Counted from the first letter of the stretch, positions 52,490-63,003 are shown. The stretch: DNA of 64,000 nucleotides from Streptomyces sp. R302 (GCF_012927245.1 NZ_JABBGE010000005.1:496001-560000); one strand, 5' to 3'. Notes: generated from the sequence alone by a model not told the origin. Made by a program: numbers and translations.

Positions 52490-54085
52490 GTGCGTTTCAT
52501 TGTCCAGCCCGACCGATGGGCCCCCTCCGACCTCGGCCCCCGCGCCGCCCTCCTCGTACCGGACAGCTGGGACGACTTCGGCTTCAGGACCAGCTACGAC
52601 CTGTGGTTCCGTCCCGCCGAGAACACCAGTCCGGTCGGCGTCGGCCGCGTCAAGATTGCGCTGGCCGGCCAGAAGCCTGGGCCGAGCCCCGTACCGCGGG
52701 GTGATTTCCCCGACGGTCTGCCGACGGACGAAGGCCCCTGGATCTCCGTCGGCCAGGACGCCCTCTACTACGAGACGCTCAATGACTTCGGGCGGGCGGG
52801 GCAGGAGATCCTCCGGGGCCTGGGCGATGTCACCACCATGGAGAGCCCCGCACGCGCGGAGAGGGAACTGGCGGCCTTGGCGAGGTCGAGCACCGTGTTC
52901 CGCACCTCGCTCCTGCGCAACGTCTCCGTCAGCACGATTCTGCAGCAATGGATGCGCATTGCCACCGGGGGCCCACGGCGCACCGAGTACCGGTTCAGCT
53001 ACCACTTTCCTCAAGCGGCCGGCGAGGTCGCCCACCCCCCGCTGGAGTTCGAGGTCCGTCCCGCGTCCGTACCCTCCAGCAATATCCATGTGCTCATCGG
53101 CCCCAACGGGGTCGGGAAGACCACGCTCCTGCGCTCACTGGCCACAGCAGCGGTACACCCGAAGCGCACGCCGATGCCCACGGCAGGAAGCATCACCTAC
53201 AACAACAATGTCGGCTTCGCCAACGTCCTGCTCGTCACCTTCAGCGCATTCGACCCCTTCGTCGGCGTGGACCCCGATCCCGAGGTCAAGTTCCAGCACG
53301 TCGGCCTCACCGCGCACGAAGACGGTGATGAGCCGGGCGAAACACGCGCGTCCCGGTTGAAAGAGCGCGAGGAGCTGGCAGGCGAGTTCATCGACAGTCT
53401 CAGATCGATCGCCACCTCCGGGCACTATGTTCGGTGGGCCGACACCCTGCACGCGCTGGCAAGCGATCGCCACTTCAGTGCCGCGGTCATCGGCGACGAA
53501 CACGGAAACACTCCCCTCGCGGACAGTCCGATCGGACTCCTCAAGGGCATCGGCAACGAGCTGGCGAACGGTGCGGACCGACCGTGGCGTGACATCTTCA
53601 TGAGCCTCAGCTCCGGCCATGCGCTGGTGCTGCTCACCCTCACCCGGCTCGTGGACCTGGTCGCGGAGAGGACACTGGTACTCCTTGACGAACCCGAGGC
53701 GCATCTTCACCCCCCGCTCCTGTCCTCGTTCGTCCGCGCCCTGTCCGAGCTTCTGACCGATCGCAACGGTGTCGCCATCGCCGCGACGCACTCGCCCGTC
53801 GTACTCCAGGAGGTCCCCCGGTCCTGCGCCTATAGGATCCGCCGCTCCCGAGGGCGCGCCCGGCGACCCAGGTTGGAGACGTACGGAGAGAACGTCGGAG
53901 TGCTCACCCACGAGATCTTCGGCCTCGAAGTGAAGAAGTCCGGCTTCTACGCCGAGATCGAGAAGGCAGTCGAGCGGCTCGACACATACGAGGAAGTCGT
54001 CGATTCCTTCGATGGTCAGCTGGGAGACGAGGCCAAGGGCTTGGTCCACGTCCTGTTCGCGGACAAGTGGGCGGAGGGTCGCTGA
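52490..54085 (+). CDS. Septu-like ATPase (PtuA-type AAA/ABC ATPase)
   Basis: A 531-residue ABC/SMC-type ATPase. Walker A GPNGVGKTTLL (~204-214), a D-loop/Walker B LVLLDEPEAHLHPPLL (~398-413), signature-like MSLSSGHALVLLTL just before it, and the switch His in AIAATHSPVVLQEV. The insert between them is typical of OLD/PtuA-like defence ATPases. Together with the HNH nuclease it fits the two-gene Septu layout, in which the ATPase regulates the nuclease during phage infection. GTG 52490 has GGAGG upstream. Its TGA overlaps the next ATG (TGATG). Confidence 0.7.
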   Translation: MRFIVQPDRWAPSDLGPRAALLVPDSWDDFGFRTSYDLWFRPAENTSPVGVGRVKIALAGQKPGPSPVPRGDFPDGLPTDEGPWISVGQDALYYETLNDFGRAGQEILRGLGDVTTMESPARAERELAALARSSTVFRTSLLRNVSVSTILQQWMRIATGGPRRTEYRFSYHFPQAAGEVAHPPLEFEVRPASVPSSNIHVLIGPNGVGKTTLLRSLATAAVHPKRTPMPTAGSITYNNNVGFANVLLVTFSAFDPFVGVDPDPEVKFQHVGLTAHEDGDEPGETRASRLKEREELAGEFIDSLRSIATSGHYVRWADTLHALASDRHFSAAVIGDEHGNTPLADSPIGLLKGIGNELANGADRPWRDIFMSLSSGHALVLLTLTRLVDLVAERTLVLLDEPEAHLHPPLLSSFVRALSELLTDRNGVAIAATHSPVVLQEVPRSCAYRIRRSRGRARRPRLETYGENVGVLTHEIFGLEVKKSGFYAEIEKAVERLDTYEEVVDSFDGQLGDEAKGLVHVLFADKWAEGR

Positions 54086-55119
54086 TGTGGCCATCTCAAC
54101 CCGTGACGCAGGTGAGCGCCAGAGCCAGCTGGGACATCTGCACGGGAGTCTCGCGCGATACGGTGAACAACCAAGGGTTGGGCAGCAAGCTCCGTGACGC
54201 CGCCCCGGCGGTGGAAGAGGCCGCCGAGACCTATCGGACGGCTGCTCTCACGAGCAGCCTGCACACCCTCAGGGCACAAGACTTCCAGATTGCGGGGGTT
54301 CCGAACCGTAAGGTCTCGGACATCGTCTACGAGAGCGGCATGCGGGCCGGCCCAGGCCGGGTGATCTACGAGGAAGTCATGGAAGGCCGTGACGAGGACC
54401 TCTGCCCCATGTGCCGCCACAGCGAGGTGTCCGAGCTCGACCACGTCCTGCCCAAGAAGGCGTTCCCCGCACTGTGTGTCGCCCCTGACAACCTCGTCGG
54501 GATCTGCGAGTTCTGCAATTACAAGAAGAGCGACGTTACCTCGGACGATGCACGAAGAGTGCTGCTGCATCCCCACTTCGAGAACGTCTCCACGGACGTC
54601 TGGCTGGCGGCGGAGGTCATACCCGGAACGAAGGGAGCCCTCAGGTACTTCGTGGACCCGCCGCCCCACTGGGACCCCGTGCTCACCGACCGGGTCCGCA
54701 ACCAGTTCGAGTTCATGGAAATGGCGACGCGTTACGGCAGCAGGGCCCAGCAGACCCTCAGCGGCATGCGCCGGATCTTCGACACGCAGTTGGAGAAGAG
54801 TGGCGCGACCGGACTCATGGCCTACCTGAAAGAGTTGGCCGGGAGCCACCAAGCCGACGACCTGAACGGCTGGGCAGGGGTTGCGTATGACGCCTGGGCC
54901 GAAGACGCCGACTTCTGCCGCGGATCGTTCAACGGAACGGGGACGCCGACGGCCAGGGGGAGGAACCTCGGCTTGCGGAACTACAAGATCACATGGGTGC
55001 GGAACAACTGCCGCCATACGTCTGCGGTCCGCTACAGCGCGGCGGCGGTCGGGGATTACGCCGACCTCAAACGGGCAGAGGAAGGCGTCACCGACGTCCG
55101 GATCGTCCCGGCCAAGTAG
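54085..55119 (+). CDS. Septu-like HNH endonuclease (PtuB-type)
   Basis: A 344-residue protein. Zinc-HNH core at residues ~107-150: CPMC, ELDHVLPKKAFPAL, NLVGICEFCNYKKSD, so two CxxC pairs and the catalytic D119-H120 and N145. This is the PtuB pattern. The C-terminal ~190 residues (FEFMEMATRYGSRAQQTLSG; HTSAVRYSAAAVGDYADLKR) may contact the ATPase or DNA. ATG 54085 overlaps the ATPase stop by one base, so translation is coupled. Confidence 0.72.
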   Translation: MWPSQPVTQVSARASWDICTGVSRDTVNNQGLGSKLRDAAPAVEEAAETYRTAALTSSLHTLRAQDFQIAGVPNRKVSDIVYESGMRAGPGRVIYEEVMEGRDEDLCPMCRHSEVSELDHVLPKKAFPALCVAPDNLVGICEFCNYKKSDVTSDDARRVLLHPHFENVSTDVWLAAEVIPGTKGALRYFVDPPPHWDPVLTDRVRNQFEFMEMATRYGSRAQQTLSGMRRIFDTQLEKSGATGLMAYLKELAGSHQADDLNGWAGVAYDAWAEDADFCRGSFNGTGTPTARGRNLGLRNYKITWVRNNCRHTSAVRYSAAAVGDYADLKRAEEGVTDVRIVPAK

Positions 55120-55324
55120 TAGGTCACCCCGGCAGCACCTGGAACGACGGGAAGCCGCCACGAACCCTGCGCCGAGCCTTCTGACGATCAGTCGGCCGCC
55201 CGCGGTGTTTCCGGACGGCCGACCAGTTGGGGTACCCATGGCAGAACGCACACGTGGCGCCTTCAGCGCCACCTACGCAGATGGTCTGGGATAGATTCGG
55301 CTGATCTCCAACTAAGGGGGGCGT

Positions 55325-58300
55325 GTGCGCCTGGCGAGGTTCTGCGTTCCGGCAAACGATGCCGTACCCGTCGACGAGGACGGATTCCTGCTGGACCCCG
55401 AGACGTGGGGCTCGGGATTCACGGCCGGGGGGCGGGCCGATGTTGTCCCCCTCAGCGAGGCATGCGCCACCTCCGCGGTGCTTCTGGGCGAGGCCGGCAT
55501 CGGCAAGTCACACGCGCTGACCACCGTCCTTGACCCGAGCAGCTCCGCCGTACGCTGGGACGCGTCCGGACGAGTCGATCTCGGACAGGTCTCCCGGTTC
55601 GACGACCTGGTCCGCAAAGCCCGGCCTGTCCTCGACAGACTCGATCCCTCTCCATCTGCGCCCTCAGCCCCAGCCACCGGCATCGAGCAGACGAAACCAT
55701 TTCTCCTGGTTCTCGACGGAGTCGACGAATGCCAGGCCACAGCAAAAGAGATCGCCGGCTGGCTCACCGACCTCGCCACTCAGTACGACTGCTCCTCACT
55801 GCAGGTTCTCATCGCCTGCCGCGGCATGGCCTACAACGACATCCTGCGACAGGCAGCCGCCGATGCTTTCGGCATCACAGACGCCCACACCTACACCCTC
55901 GCACCACTGCGTCGCTCCGACCTGATCACAGCAGCCACGGCACGAGACCTCGACGGCGACCGCTTCCTCCAGGCGGTGATCGATGCCGACGCCCAGGCAC
56001 TGGCACGAGCCCCACTGACTCTCCAGCTGCTCCTCGACATGTTCGCCGCCGACCAGGCCCTACCCACCAGCCGCACAGCCCTGTACGCCTTTGCACTTCC
56101 GCACGCACTCATGAGCCAGGGAGAGGACCGAGACCCGGACGGCCTTGAGGGAACCCAGGAGCAAAGGTTCGCCGCGGCCGCCCGCCTCGCCTGCTACTGC
56201 CTCCTCACCGGTGCAGCCGGCGTCAGCAAACGACGCCGGCCGACCCCTGACGCCCATTTGCTGTCCATCGACACGTTCCTCGGGGCCGAGGAAGGCACCT
56301 CCCAGGGAACCTTCGTCATCGAGCGCCCGATCATCGAGAGCGTCCTGAACAGTCCCTTGTTCGCCAGCCACGGCCCCGAAGCGGCAGGGCCCGCCCATGC
56401 GTCCATCGCCGCCTACCTGGCCGCCCGCTACCTCGCCGACCACAGTCTGCCCCGGGAACAGCTGCACGCACTCTTGCTGTACCAAGGCGAGATCGGCGAG
56501 CCAGGCATCCCAGCAGACCTGCACGAGCTGGCCGCCTGGCTCATCGCCCTACGCCCCGAACACGGACCTTGGCTGATCGGGGCCGACCCCGAAGCCATCG
56601 CCTCCTACAGCTCCTACATCGACGACGAGCACTGTCGAGAAGCGATGGTCGACGGCTTGCTGCAGCAGATCAAGCAGAAGTCATCCCGCCACGGGCCCTG
56701 GTGGAAGGCTTCGAGCCTCAGCCACACCGGCCTGGCTGCCCAACTGAGACGCGTTCTCGACGACGCTGTACGTCACCCCGATCAGACACCGGCCGACGAA
56801 ACCGAGTTCGTCCTGTCCTTGATCGCAACGAACAACCTCACCGAGCTGCTCGGCGACGTGACGAGCATCGCCCTCGACGCCAGGCAGTCGCACGTCCTGC
56901 GCCGCTATGCCGTCCAGGTCGCCGACATGCTCGACCGCGAGGCCGCAGCCCCAGCACTCACGCCACTGCTGACAGAACTCGCGCAGCACCCCGAACGCGA
57001 CCCCCATGACTCCCTACGCGGTGCCGTCCTGGAAGCATGCCGCCCCTGGCTGGGAACGGCCGAGCTTCTCGCAGCCCTCACACCGCCGCAGACCTCCATG
57101 AGCCTCTACACACGCTTCTGCCACGAACTGCCACTCACCCTCAACGAAGACGAGCTCGCTCCCTTCCTGGAGTGGGCCGCAGAAAACCAGATTCCTTTTA
57201 ACGCGCACTGGAGCGCCTGGATCAACGCAGAGGAGATGGCCCAAGCGCTTGCGGACCGCGCACTGGCCGGCCCGTCCGCGGAGGATCACCTTCCCGCACT
57301 GGCGGCATGGTTGCGCCCCTACCTGCGCACCTACCCCAGCCTGGCGGTCCCGGCACCCCTATGCACGCCGCCAGACGACGGCAAAGCACACGCACAGGCA
57401 CAGCATCTGCGCCGCGCCCTCGTCGCTCAGCTCATCGACATTGCTGCGGACTCCGAGGACGCCTACCTTCTGGCCGAGGGATGGCGCGAGCCCCGCAGGC
57501 ACGCCTCGCGGGCCTCTGGCGCCGGCCGAGTGTCCGACGGAGAAGGTCCGCACGAGGACCGCAGCAGCCTCCTTGACGCCGACGATCTTGTTTGGCTCAT
57601 CGAGCTGGAAGGAGGCCTGACGGACGCGAAGGCCGCGCACGTGTGGCCCGCCCTGCGCTTTGTATGGAGTCTCGCCTCCTCCACAGACACCGGCCAGGAG
57701 ACCGCCTGGGCCACGCACAAGACCAGAGTGTGGAAGGAGGTGTTCGCTAGTTCGTTCGACGCCATGCCTATCGACGGGGAGGCCGCCGACCGCTCCAGGA
57801 ACAGGATGGCCAAGCGCCGCCCGGGCCCTCGCGAGTGGGAAGGCTTCGCCGAATACGTGACTGCCACCTGCGATTTCCTCACGCAAGCCGAGACCGGCGA
57901 TGCCGCGAGTTTTGTGTCCCTGTGTCGCAACCTCCTGCACAACCCGGACACAGGGCAGTTCACTTTGCAGCTCTCGGGCAATCTCCTCGACGCACCCGGC
58001 ACCAGCATCCTCCCCACCGATCACGAGCCCCGCCTGCGTGAGGCAGCACGCCGCTTCGCCGCCGAGTCCCTGCCGGCCGACGATAGTTGGATCGGCACCC
58101 CCGACATTCCCGGGCGCCCCTGGGCGGCGGTGCTCGCCTTCACCCTCCTGCTCGACAGCGACACAGCGCTAACCGCCATTCCCCCCGAGCAGTGGCGGGC
58201 CTGGGCCCCCACCCTGCTGGCCTTTCCTTCTGCGGACAACAGCGCCAGAAACACCCTGCCCCGCGCACGGCTGCTGGAACGAGCCCTCCCGCACGCTTCA

Positions 58301-59740
58301 GACGAGCTCACGAGCACCTACCTGACCCTCGCCCGCACCTCCTACGAGGAGCAACGGCACTTTGTCGAACTCGACCTGGCGGAAAGCATCTGGACGCCGG
58401 CGCTCGAGACAGCATTGGTGAACCTGCTGACAGATCTCACCCAGCAGGCGCACCAAAAAGCCCCTCACCCCGCCACAGGACCCGAAGGACACAACGCCCT
58501 GGCTTCCCTGCTGTCCCGGTTGCTGAAGCACGCGACACCCGACACCCGCCGGGGCGTCCTGACTCGCTTCGGCGAGCCTCTGGCCACCTCCAGCCCCACA
58601 CGCGACGCCCGCCTCGATGCCGTCTACCTAAGCGTTTTCCTCACGGAGACACCGACAGAGATCTGGCCGACAGCCCACCAGCGACTGCGCAGCGATCCCA
58701 GCATCGTGGACAGCGCTACCGCCCGCATTCTGCACACCCACAGCACAGCGCCCTGGGTCGCGAAGCTGCCCACCCAAGCCGTGGGCGAACTCGCTGGCAC
58801 CCTCCTCAACGCCTACCCGCCCACCGACGCTTCCGCCACCGGCCCGCGATCACACCGCAGTGGAACAGAGCGCCGTGACGCAGTACTCGACCACCTGTCC
58901 TCCCGGGGAACGGCCGAGGCTGTCCGCCTTCTGCGTGAACTGCACAGAGAATGGCCCGATGCCAGCATCGTCCAGAGACTGATGCACGAAGCGCAGCGCA
59001 CCTATCGAGAGCACTCATGGGGCCGGCCCAGTGCGGCCGAACTCAGAGCACTGGTCCAAGACCCCCGTCGACGACTGATCAAGGACGGCGCCGACCTGCT
59101 GGACCTGGTTGTCTCCCTCTTGAAGAACATCCAGCACGACCTCACGCAGGGAACACTGCCCGCAACGATCTTCTGGAACGAAACCGAGCTGGAAACCCTG
59201 CCTGGCGGCCAGAAGAGCAAGCAACGGCTCCGGTTCCCCAAAGACGAAAACCTGATCTCCGACTACCTCGCCTACAGCCTGAGGCAAAGCCTTGCTCAGA
59301 GCGGCATCCTCATCGACCGTGAGGTGCAGATCAACCGCAACAGTAAAGGCGCTGGCGACCGCATCGATCTCCTCCTGCAGGCCCCCGCCCAGGCCGACCC
59401 CGCCCACGCACCCCGCCTGCCCGACGCGCCCCTCGCCCAGGCGGCCATCGAGGTGAAGGGGAACTGGCACCCCCATCTCAAGACCGCGATGGAGAACCAA
59501 CTTGTCGACGACTACCTCCCCACGCTGAACACCCGACACGGCCTCTACCTGATCGCCTATTTCCCCAAAGACCAGTGGACGGCTGCCGAGCGCAAGCCAC
59601 CTGCCGCGGGGCAGACACCACAAGCACTGGGGGACACCTACAACACCCAAGCCGATCAACTCAGCCAAATCCGTGACCTCGACGTCCGTGCCTTCGTACT
59701 CGACTGCACCGCACGCAGGTCGGCCCAGCGCAACACCTGA
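55325..59740 (+). CDS. STAND-type NTPase with a C-terminal PD-(D/E)XK nuclease
   Basis: A 1471-residue cytoplasmic protein. Walker A GEAGIGKSH (~55-63), Walker B PFLLVLDGVDECQA (~125-138), RLTLQLLLDMF-type winged-helix region following: a NACHT/STAND core. Residues ~400-1300 are helical repeats (HEAT/TPR-like). Residues ~1340-1400 carry a nuclease motif: GAGDRIDLLL (D1348), AAIEVKGNW (E1376, K1378), then AMENQLVDDYL. In known Avs-type proteins the nuclease is N-terminal, so this order is unusual. GTG 55325 follows GGGGGG. Single gene, same strand as the Septu pair and the genes after it. Likely an antiphage sensor-effector; inference. Confidence 0.75.
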   Translation: MRLARFCVPANDAVPVDEDGFLLDPETWGSGFTAGGRADVVPLSEACATSAVLLGEAGIGKSHALTTVLDPSSSAVRWDASGRVDLGQVSRFDDLVRKARPVLDRLDPSPSAPSAPATGIEQTKPFLLVLDGVDECQATAKEIAGWLTDLATQYDCSSLQVLIACRGMAYNDILRQAAADAFGITDAHTYTLAPLRRSDLITAATARDLDGDRFLQAVIDADAQALARAPLTLQLLLDMFAADQALPTSRTALYAFALPHALMSQGEDRDPDGLEGTQEQRFAAAARLACYCLLTGAAGVSKRRRPTPDAHLLSIDTFLGAEEGTSQGTFVIERPIIESVLNSPLFASHGPEAAGPAHASIAAYLAARYLADHSLPREQLHALLLYQGEIGEPGIPADLHELAAWLIALRPEHGPWLIGADPEAIASYSSYIDDEHCREAMVDGLLQQIKQKSSRHGPWWKASSLSHTGLAAQLRRVLDDAVRHPDQTPADETEFVLSLIATNNLTELLGDVTSIALDARQSHVLRRYAVQVADMLDREAAAPALTPLLTELAQHPERDPHDSLRGAVLEACRPWLGTAELLAALTPPQTSMSLYTRFCHELPLTLNEDELAPFLEWAAENQIPFNAHWSAWINAEEMAQALADRALAGPSAEDHLPALAAWLRPYLRTYPSLAVPAPLCTPPDDGKAHAQAQHLRRALVAQLIDIAADSEDAYLLAEGWREPRRHASRASGAGRVSDGEGPHEDRSSLLDADDLVWLIELEGGLTDAKAAHVWPALRFVWSLASSTDTGQETAWATHKTRVWKEVFASSFDAMPIDGEAADRSRNRMAKRRPGPREWEGFAEYVTATCDFLTQAETGDAASFVSLCRNLLHNPDTGQFTLQLSGNLLDAPGTSILPTDHEPRLREAARRFAAESLPADDSWIGTPDIPGRPWAAVLAFTLLLDSDTALTAIPPEQWRAWAPTLLAFPSADNSARNTLPRARLLERALPHASDELTSTYLTLARTSYEEQRHFVELDLAESIWTPALETALVNLLTDLTQQAHQKAPHPATGPEGHNALASLLSRLLKHATPDTRRGVLTRFGEPLATSSPTRDARLDAVYLSVFLTETPTEIWPTAHQRLRSDPSIVDSATARILHTHSTAPWVAKLPTQAVGELAGTLLNAYPPTDASATGPRSHRSGTERRDAVLDHLSSRGTAEAVRLLRELHREWPDASIVQRLMHEAQRTYREHSWGRPSAAELRALVQDPRRRLIKDGADLLDLVVSLLKNIQHDLTQGTLPATIFWNETELETLPGGQKSKQRLRFPKDENLISDYLAYSLRQSLAQSGILIDREVQINRNSKGAGDRIDLLLQAPAQADPAHAPRLPDAPLAQAAIEVKGNWHPHLKTAMENQLVDDYLPTLNTRHGLYLIAYFPKDQWTAAERKPPAAGQTPQALGDTYNTQADQLSQIRDLDVRAFVLDCTARRSAQRNT

Positions 59741-59948
59741 CTTCAACCACCCCATCGAAGCAGGGCTTTGCGCCGTCGTGGCCACCGAACGCGACATCCC
59801 GCATGACCGACGAAACCCCAGTGAACACCCCTCTCGTTTCGGGGCCTCATCGCTACCAAGACAGCACCGGCCGGACCACGGGCCGATCACGCCCAGGACG
59901 CCGGACACCACACTGACCAATGTCACAGCGGCGAGGTAGCGTCAGCGC

Positions 59949-60971
59949 ATGTACATGAAGGCGGAGCCTGACGAGGCATGGGAGAAGCTGCGTGCGAGCC
60001 GGGCCGACCCGCCCAGCAAGGCCAGCAGCGGGCAACGCCGGAAGACGTACGTAGCGGCACTGGAACAAGCAGAGCAGATGTTTCGCGCGGCTGCCGTGGT
60101 GGGCCCGCCCACTCGCCCCCTGCAGGTCTTCTACGGCCTGAGTCAGGCCGGCCGCGCCATCGCCGCCGCAGCGGTCGACCTCAAGAGCGAGGACTGGCGG
60201 CTTGAGGGCCATGGCATCAAAGCCAGCGGCTTTGACAAGCCCTTCGCCGACATCGAGATCCGCACCGACCCCGCCACATCACGGGGCAGCTTCGTTCGCC
60301 TGAGCCAACTCCTTGAATCACCGGTCTGGGGCAAGGCAGACCCGGTGCGCCTCGAGGACGTCTGGGACATGCTGCCGGTCAACCTCAAGTACCCGCTCAC
60401 CGGACGGGACCGTCACCCCGCTCTGCACATGGACGAGCACAGCATGCACGACGACCCCCACTCTGGCATGCAGGCCTCCGTCTGCGACATCCCCGACTGG
60501 GTCATCCACGACGGCAGCACGGAAACACTGAACGCCTTCTTCGCGAGATACCCGGGCCTTGACCGGCACCGCGAGTACGACCGCGGACCCCTCGACCCCG
60601 ACGGGCCGCCGAGCTTCACCCGTTACCGCAACGGTGGCGGGGAAATCGAGGTGAGCTGGCCCCCGCTCCAAGGCCACGCACCCTCCGAGGACGAGCCGTC
60701 ATACATGCGAAGCCTCACTCGCGGTCACGGCCCGGCGCGCTACTTCGTGCCGTCACTCTCGCAAGAAGGACGCGCACCCCACTTTTTGATGGTCTGGTGG
60801 TCGGTGGTGTACACGCTTTCCATGCTGGCCCGCTATGAACCCGCCACCTGGGCTGGACTCATCAGCGTCGACACCAACCCTCACGCCGTTCCCATCGAAA
60901 GCGTGCTGAAGCGCGCCATCGACTCTCTCCCCGGCCTCATCCTCGGCGCCATCGAAGAGGTCTCGAACTGA
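59949..60971 (+). CDS. YaaC-like protein
   Basis: A 340-residue protein. PLQVFYGLSQAGRAIAAAAV, the N-terminal hallmark of YaaC-like proteins, is followed by FVRLSQLLESPVWGK and, near the end, WWSVVYTLSMLARYEPATWA. YaaC family function is not established; homologues occur in defence and toxin-rich regions. It precedes the zinc-ribbon gene by 64 bases and follows the STAND nuclease by 208, same strand, so a functional link is possible. Confidence 0.65.
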   Translation: MYMKAEPDEAWEKLRASRADPPSKASSGQRRKTYVAALEQAEQMFRAAAVVGPPTRPLQVFYGLSQAGRAIAAAAVDLKSEDWRLEGHGIKASGFDKPFADIEIRTDPATSRGSFVRLSQLLESPVWGKADPVRLEDVWDMLPVNLKYPLTGRDRHPALHMDEHSMHDDPHSGMQASVCDIPDWVIHDGSTETLNAFFARYPGLDRHREYDRGPLDPDGPPSFTRYRNGGGEIEVSWPPLQGHAPSEDEPSYMRSLTRGHGPARYFVPSLSQEGRAPHFLMVWWSVVYTLSMLARYEPATWAGLISVDTNPHAVPIESVLKRAIDSLPGLILGAIEEVSN

Positions 60972-61035
60972 CGCTGCAGACGATGAACCCATCAGACGCC
61001 GACAGTATGCGCACAGACAGAAGTGATCCCGCTCC

Positions 61036-63003
61036 ATGACCTCATACGCCTTCAAGCTGTCCTACTCGCAGATCAGCTGTTCCGGATGCGGCATCAGCCG
61101 CATCCGCGGCGTCGACTGCCCTGACTGCGGCCACCGTCCCCAGCCGTGGGAGATCGACACGGCCGGCCGTGCCCGCCGCGAGGCCGCCGCCCAGGCGCGG
61201 GAACTTCTGGCGCAGCCCGTCACCCCGCTGCCCAACGGTCCGCTCGGAGTCCCCGAGACCCTGCACGCTGCCCTCTTCAAGCGCCTCGCAACCTGGTGCA
61301 GCGGCTTCTTCACAGCAGTAGCAGAAGCAGCACAGGCCACCGACCATGGAGCGTCAGACCTCAAGGCCCGCGTAGCCGATTTCACCGAACTGCGTGCCAT
61401 GGTGCACAACACCGACGTCAGACGCCCGCTGAAAGTGCTGCTCACCACCCTGCGTGAGCTGGTCGCCGAGCTGACCTCGATGATCGACGCCTACCTCGCC
61501 GCACTCCTGGCCTCCACCCCTCTGGAAGCACAGAAACACGGGACACAGGCCCAAAGCCACCACGACCACGCCGCAGAACTCATCAAGGCAGCCAACACGA
61601 CGGCCGACGGAGCGCACCTTCTGTCCGCCGAGCGGGACACCGCGCGGATCCAGACGATCCTACTGGCCCGCGCGCTGCGTACCTACCAGGTGCCCGATCT
61701 GCTGGCCCTGGACGCAGCAGCCCGGGACCAGCTCCAGGGCGTCACCGGCTCACGAGGCGTCGACGGCTCTGGAGTCATGTTCGCCATCGGGCAGGTCCTG
61801 GCCCAGAGCATCTTCGACCCGGAGCGCTTCCGTGAGGTCATGCGCCTCGCCTATGACGTGTTCCGCTCCAACCCCGAGGTCTTGCGGACGCTGGCACAAG
61901 AACCGGTCTTCGAAAGCGACTTCAAGCGGGCCCTGCACGAGCTTTTCGACGGATCGATGGAAGCAGTCCACGCCGTCGACCACGCCACCCACTCCCGGCA
62001 GGCCGGCCGAGCCCTGCTCGGCGTTGCGATGGCCCAGGTCGAAGGACCGGGCCAGGTCATCGCCTCCGCCCTCCTGCTGGCCTGCGGCCGTAAAACGGCC
62101 GCCTACACGAACCTGCGGCACAAGAACGCCACCGAGCTCATCACCGCAGCGCAACAGGAACCAGCCCTGCGCGACCTCCTCGACGGGCTGGACAACGACC
62201 TGCGCACCGGCCGTGCCCACGCCCTGGTCCACTACGACGACACGGGTGTGGTCATCGAGCGGAAGAAGAACACCCGCACCGTGGTGTGGCGCGACGTCAT
62301 CGACGGTGTCTTCCAGGGTTATGAAAGCATCCACGCCTGCCAGCTGGCGCTGTGGCAGGCGATGGGCGAGCTCGGGTTCACCAACTTCGCCACCGAAGAC
62401 CTCTGGTCCGCACTGGGCCTCACCCCCGAGCAAATGATCACCGTGATGCTGGAGAACTCCAGCTACCGGGACATCGCCATCACACCAGGGGAGAAGCACT
62501 GGAAGGTGGAAGCCCGGACCCAATCCACTCCTGCGCTCTCCACTCACCTGGGCCTCATCCGCCTCTACCTGCCAGCTCACGTGGACGAGCTCAGTTTCAC
62601 CGTGCACCAGAAAGACGAAGTCCACACACTGGCCGGCCCCCTCGCTCCCTGGCGCGATTTCGCGACAGCACCCCAGGACAGCGAGGCGAAGATGATGGCC
62701 TACTTCCGAGCCCAGCTCTCATGGACATACGACAACGCCCCCGTCCTCTCCGCCCAGCACGTGCGCCGATGGACCGCTCTGCAGGCCGCGCAAACCATGG
62801 ACCAGGCACCTGCAGAAGCGATCACCCGCCTGCGCGGCTTCCGGGATCTGGCAAAGTTCGCAGGTGATGAAGAACTCGCCTGGGCACTCACCGGACTCAT
62901 CCGGCACAAGCGCCTCGGGAAGACGTCAGCCCAGGCAACAGCCGAACTGTCTCGCATGCATTCCTGGTGCAGCCTGTCGGCCGTACTTCCCGAGTGGCTC
63001 TGA
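61036..63003 (+). CDS. Large zinc-ribbon protein of unknown function
   Basis: A 655-residue protein. It begins with a zinc ribbon (CSGCGISRIRGVDCPDCG, residues ~15-33). The rest is largely helical, with charged segments (ERDTARIQTILLARALRTYQ; RERKKNTRTVV-type strand TGVVIERKKNTRTVVWRDVI) and no recognised catalytic motif. It follows the YaaC-like gene by 64 bases and probably shares its promoter. ATG 61036 is accepted because the ribbon starts shortly after; the ribosome site is weak. Confidence 0.65.
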   Translation: MTSYAFKLSYSQISCSGCGISRIRGVDCPDCGHRPQPWEIDTAGRARREAAAQARELLAQPVTPLPNGPLGVPETLHAALFKRLATWCSGFFTAVAEAAQATDHGASDLKARVADFTELRAMVHNTDVRRPLKVLLTTLRELVAELTSMIDAYLAALLASTPLEAQKHGTQAQSHHDHAAELIKAANTTADGAHLLSAERDTARIQTILLARALRTYQVPDLLALDAAARDQLQGVTGSRGVDGSGVMFAIGQVLAQSIFDPERFREVMRLAYDVFRSNPEVLRTLAQEPVFESDFKRALHELFDGSMEAVHAVDHATHSRQAGRALLGVAMAQVEGPGQVIASALLLACGRKTAAYTNLRHKNATELITAAQQEPALRDLLDGLDNDLRTGRAHALVHYDDTGVVIERKKNTRTVVWRDVIDGVFQGYESIHACQLALWQAMGELGFTNFATEDLWSALGLTPEQMITVMLENSSYRDIAITPGEKHWKVEARTQSTPALSTHLGLIRLYLPAHVDELSFTVHQKDEVHTLAGPLAPWRDFATAPQDSEAKMMAYFRAQLSWTYDNAPVLSAQHVRRWTALQAAQTMDQAPAEAITRLRGFRDLAKFAGDEELAWALTGLIRHKRLGKTSAQATAELSRMHSWCSLSAVLPEWL

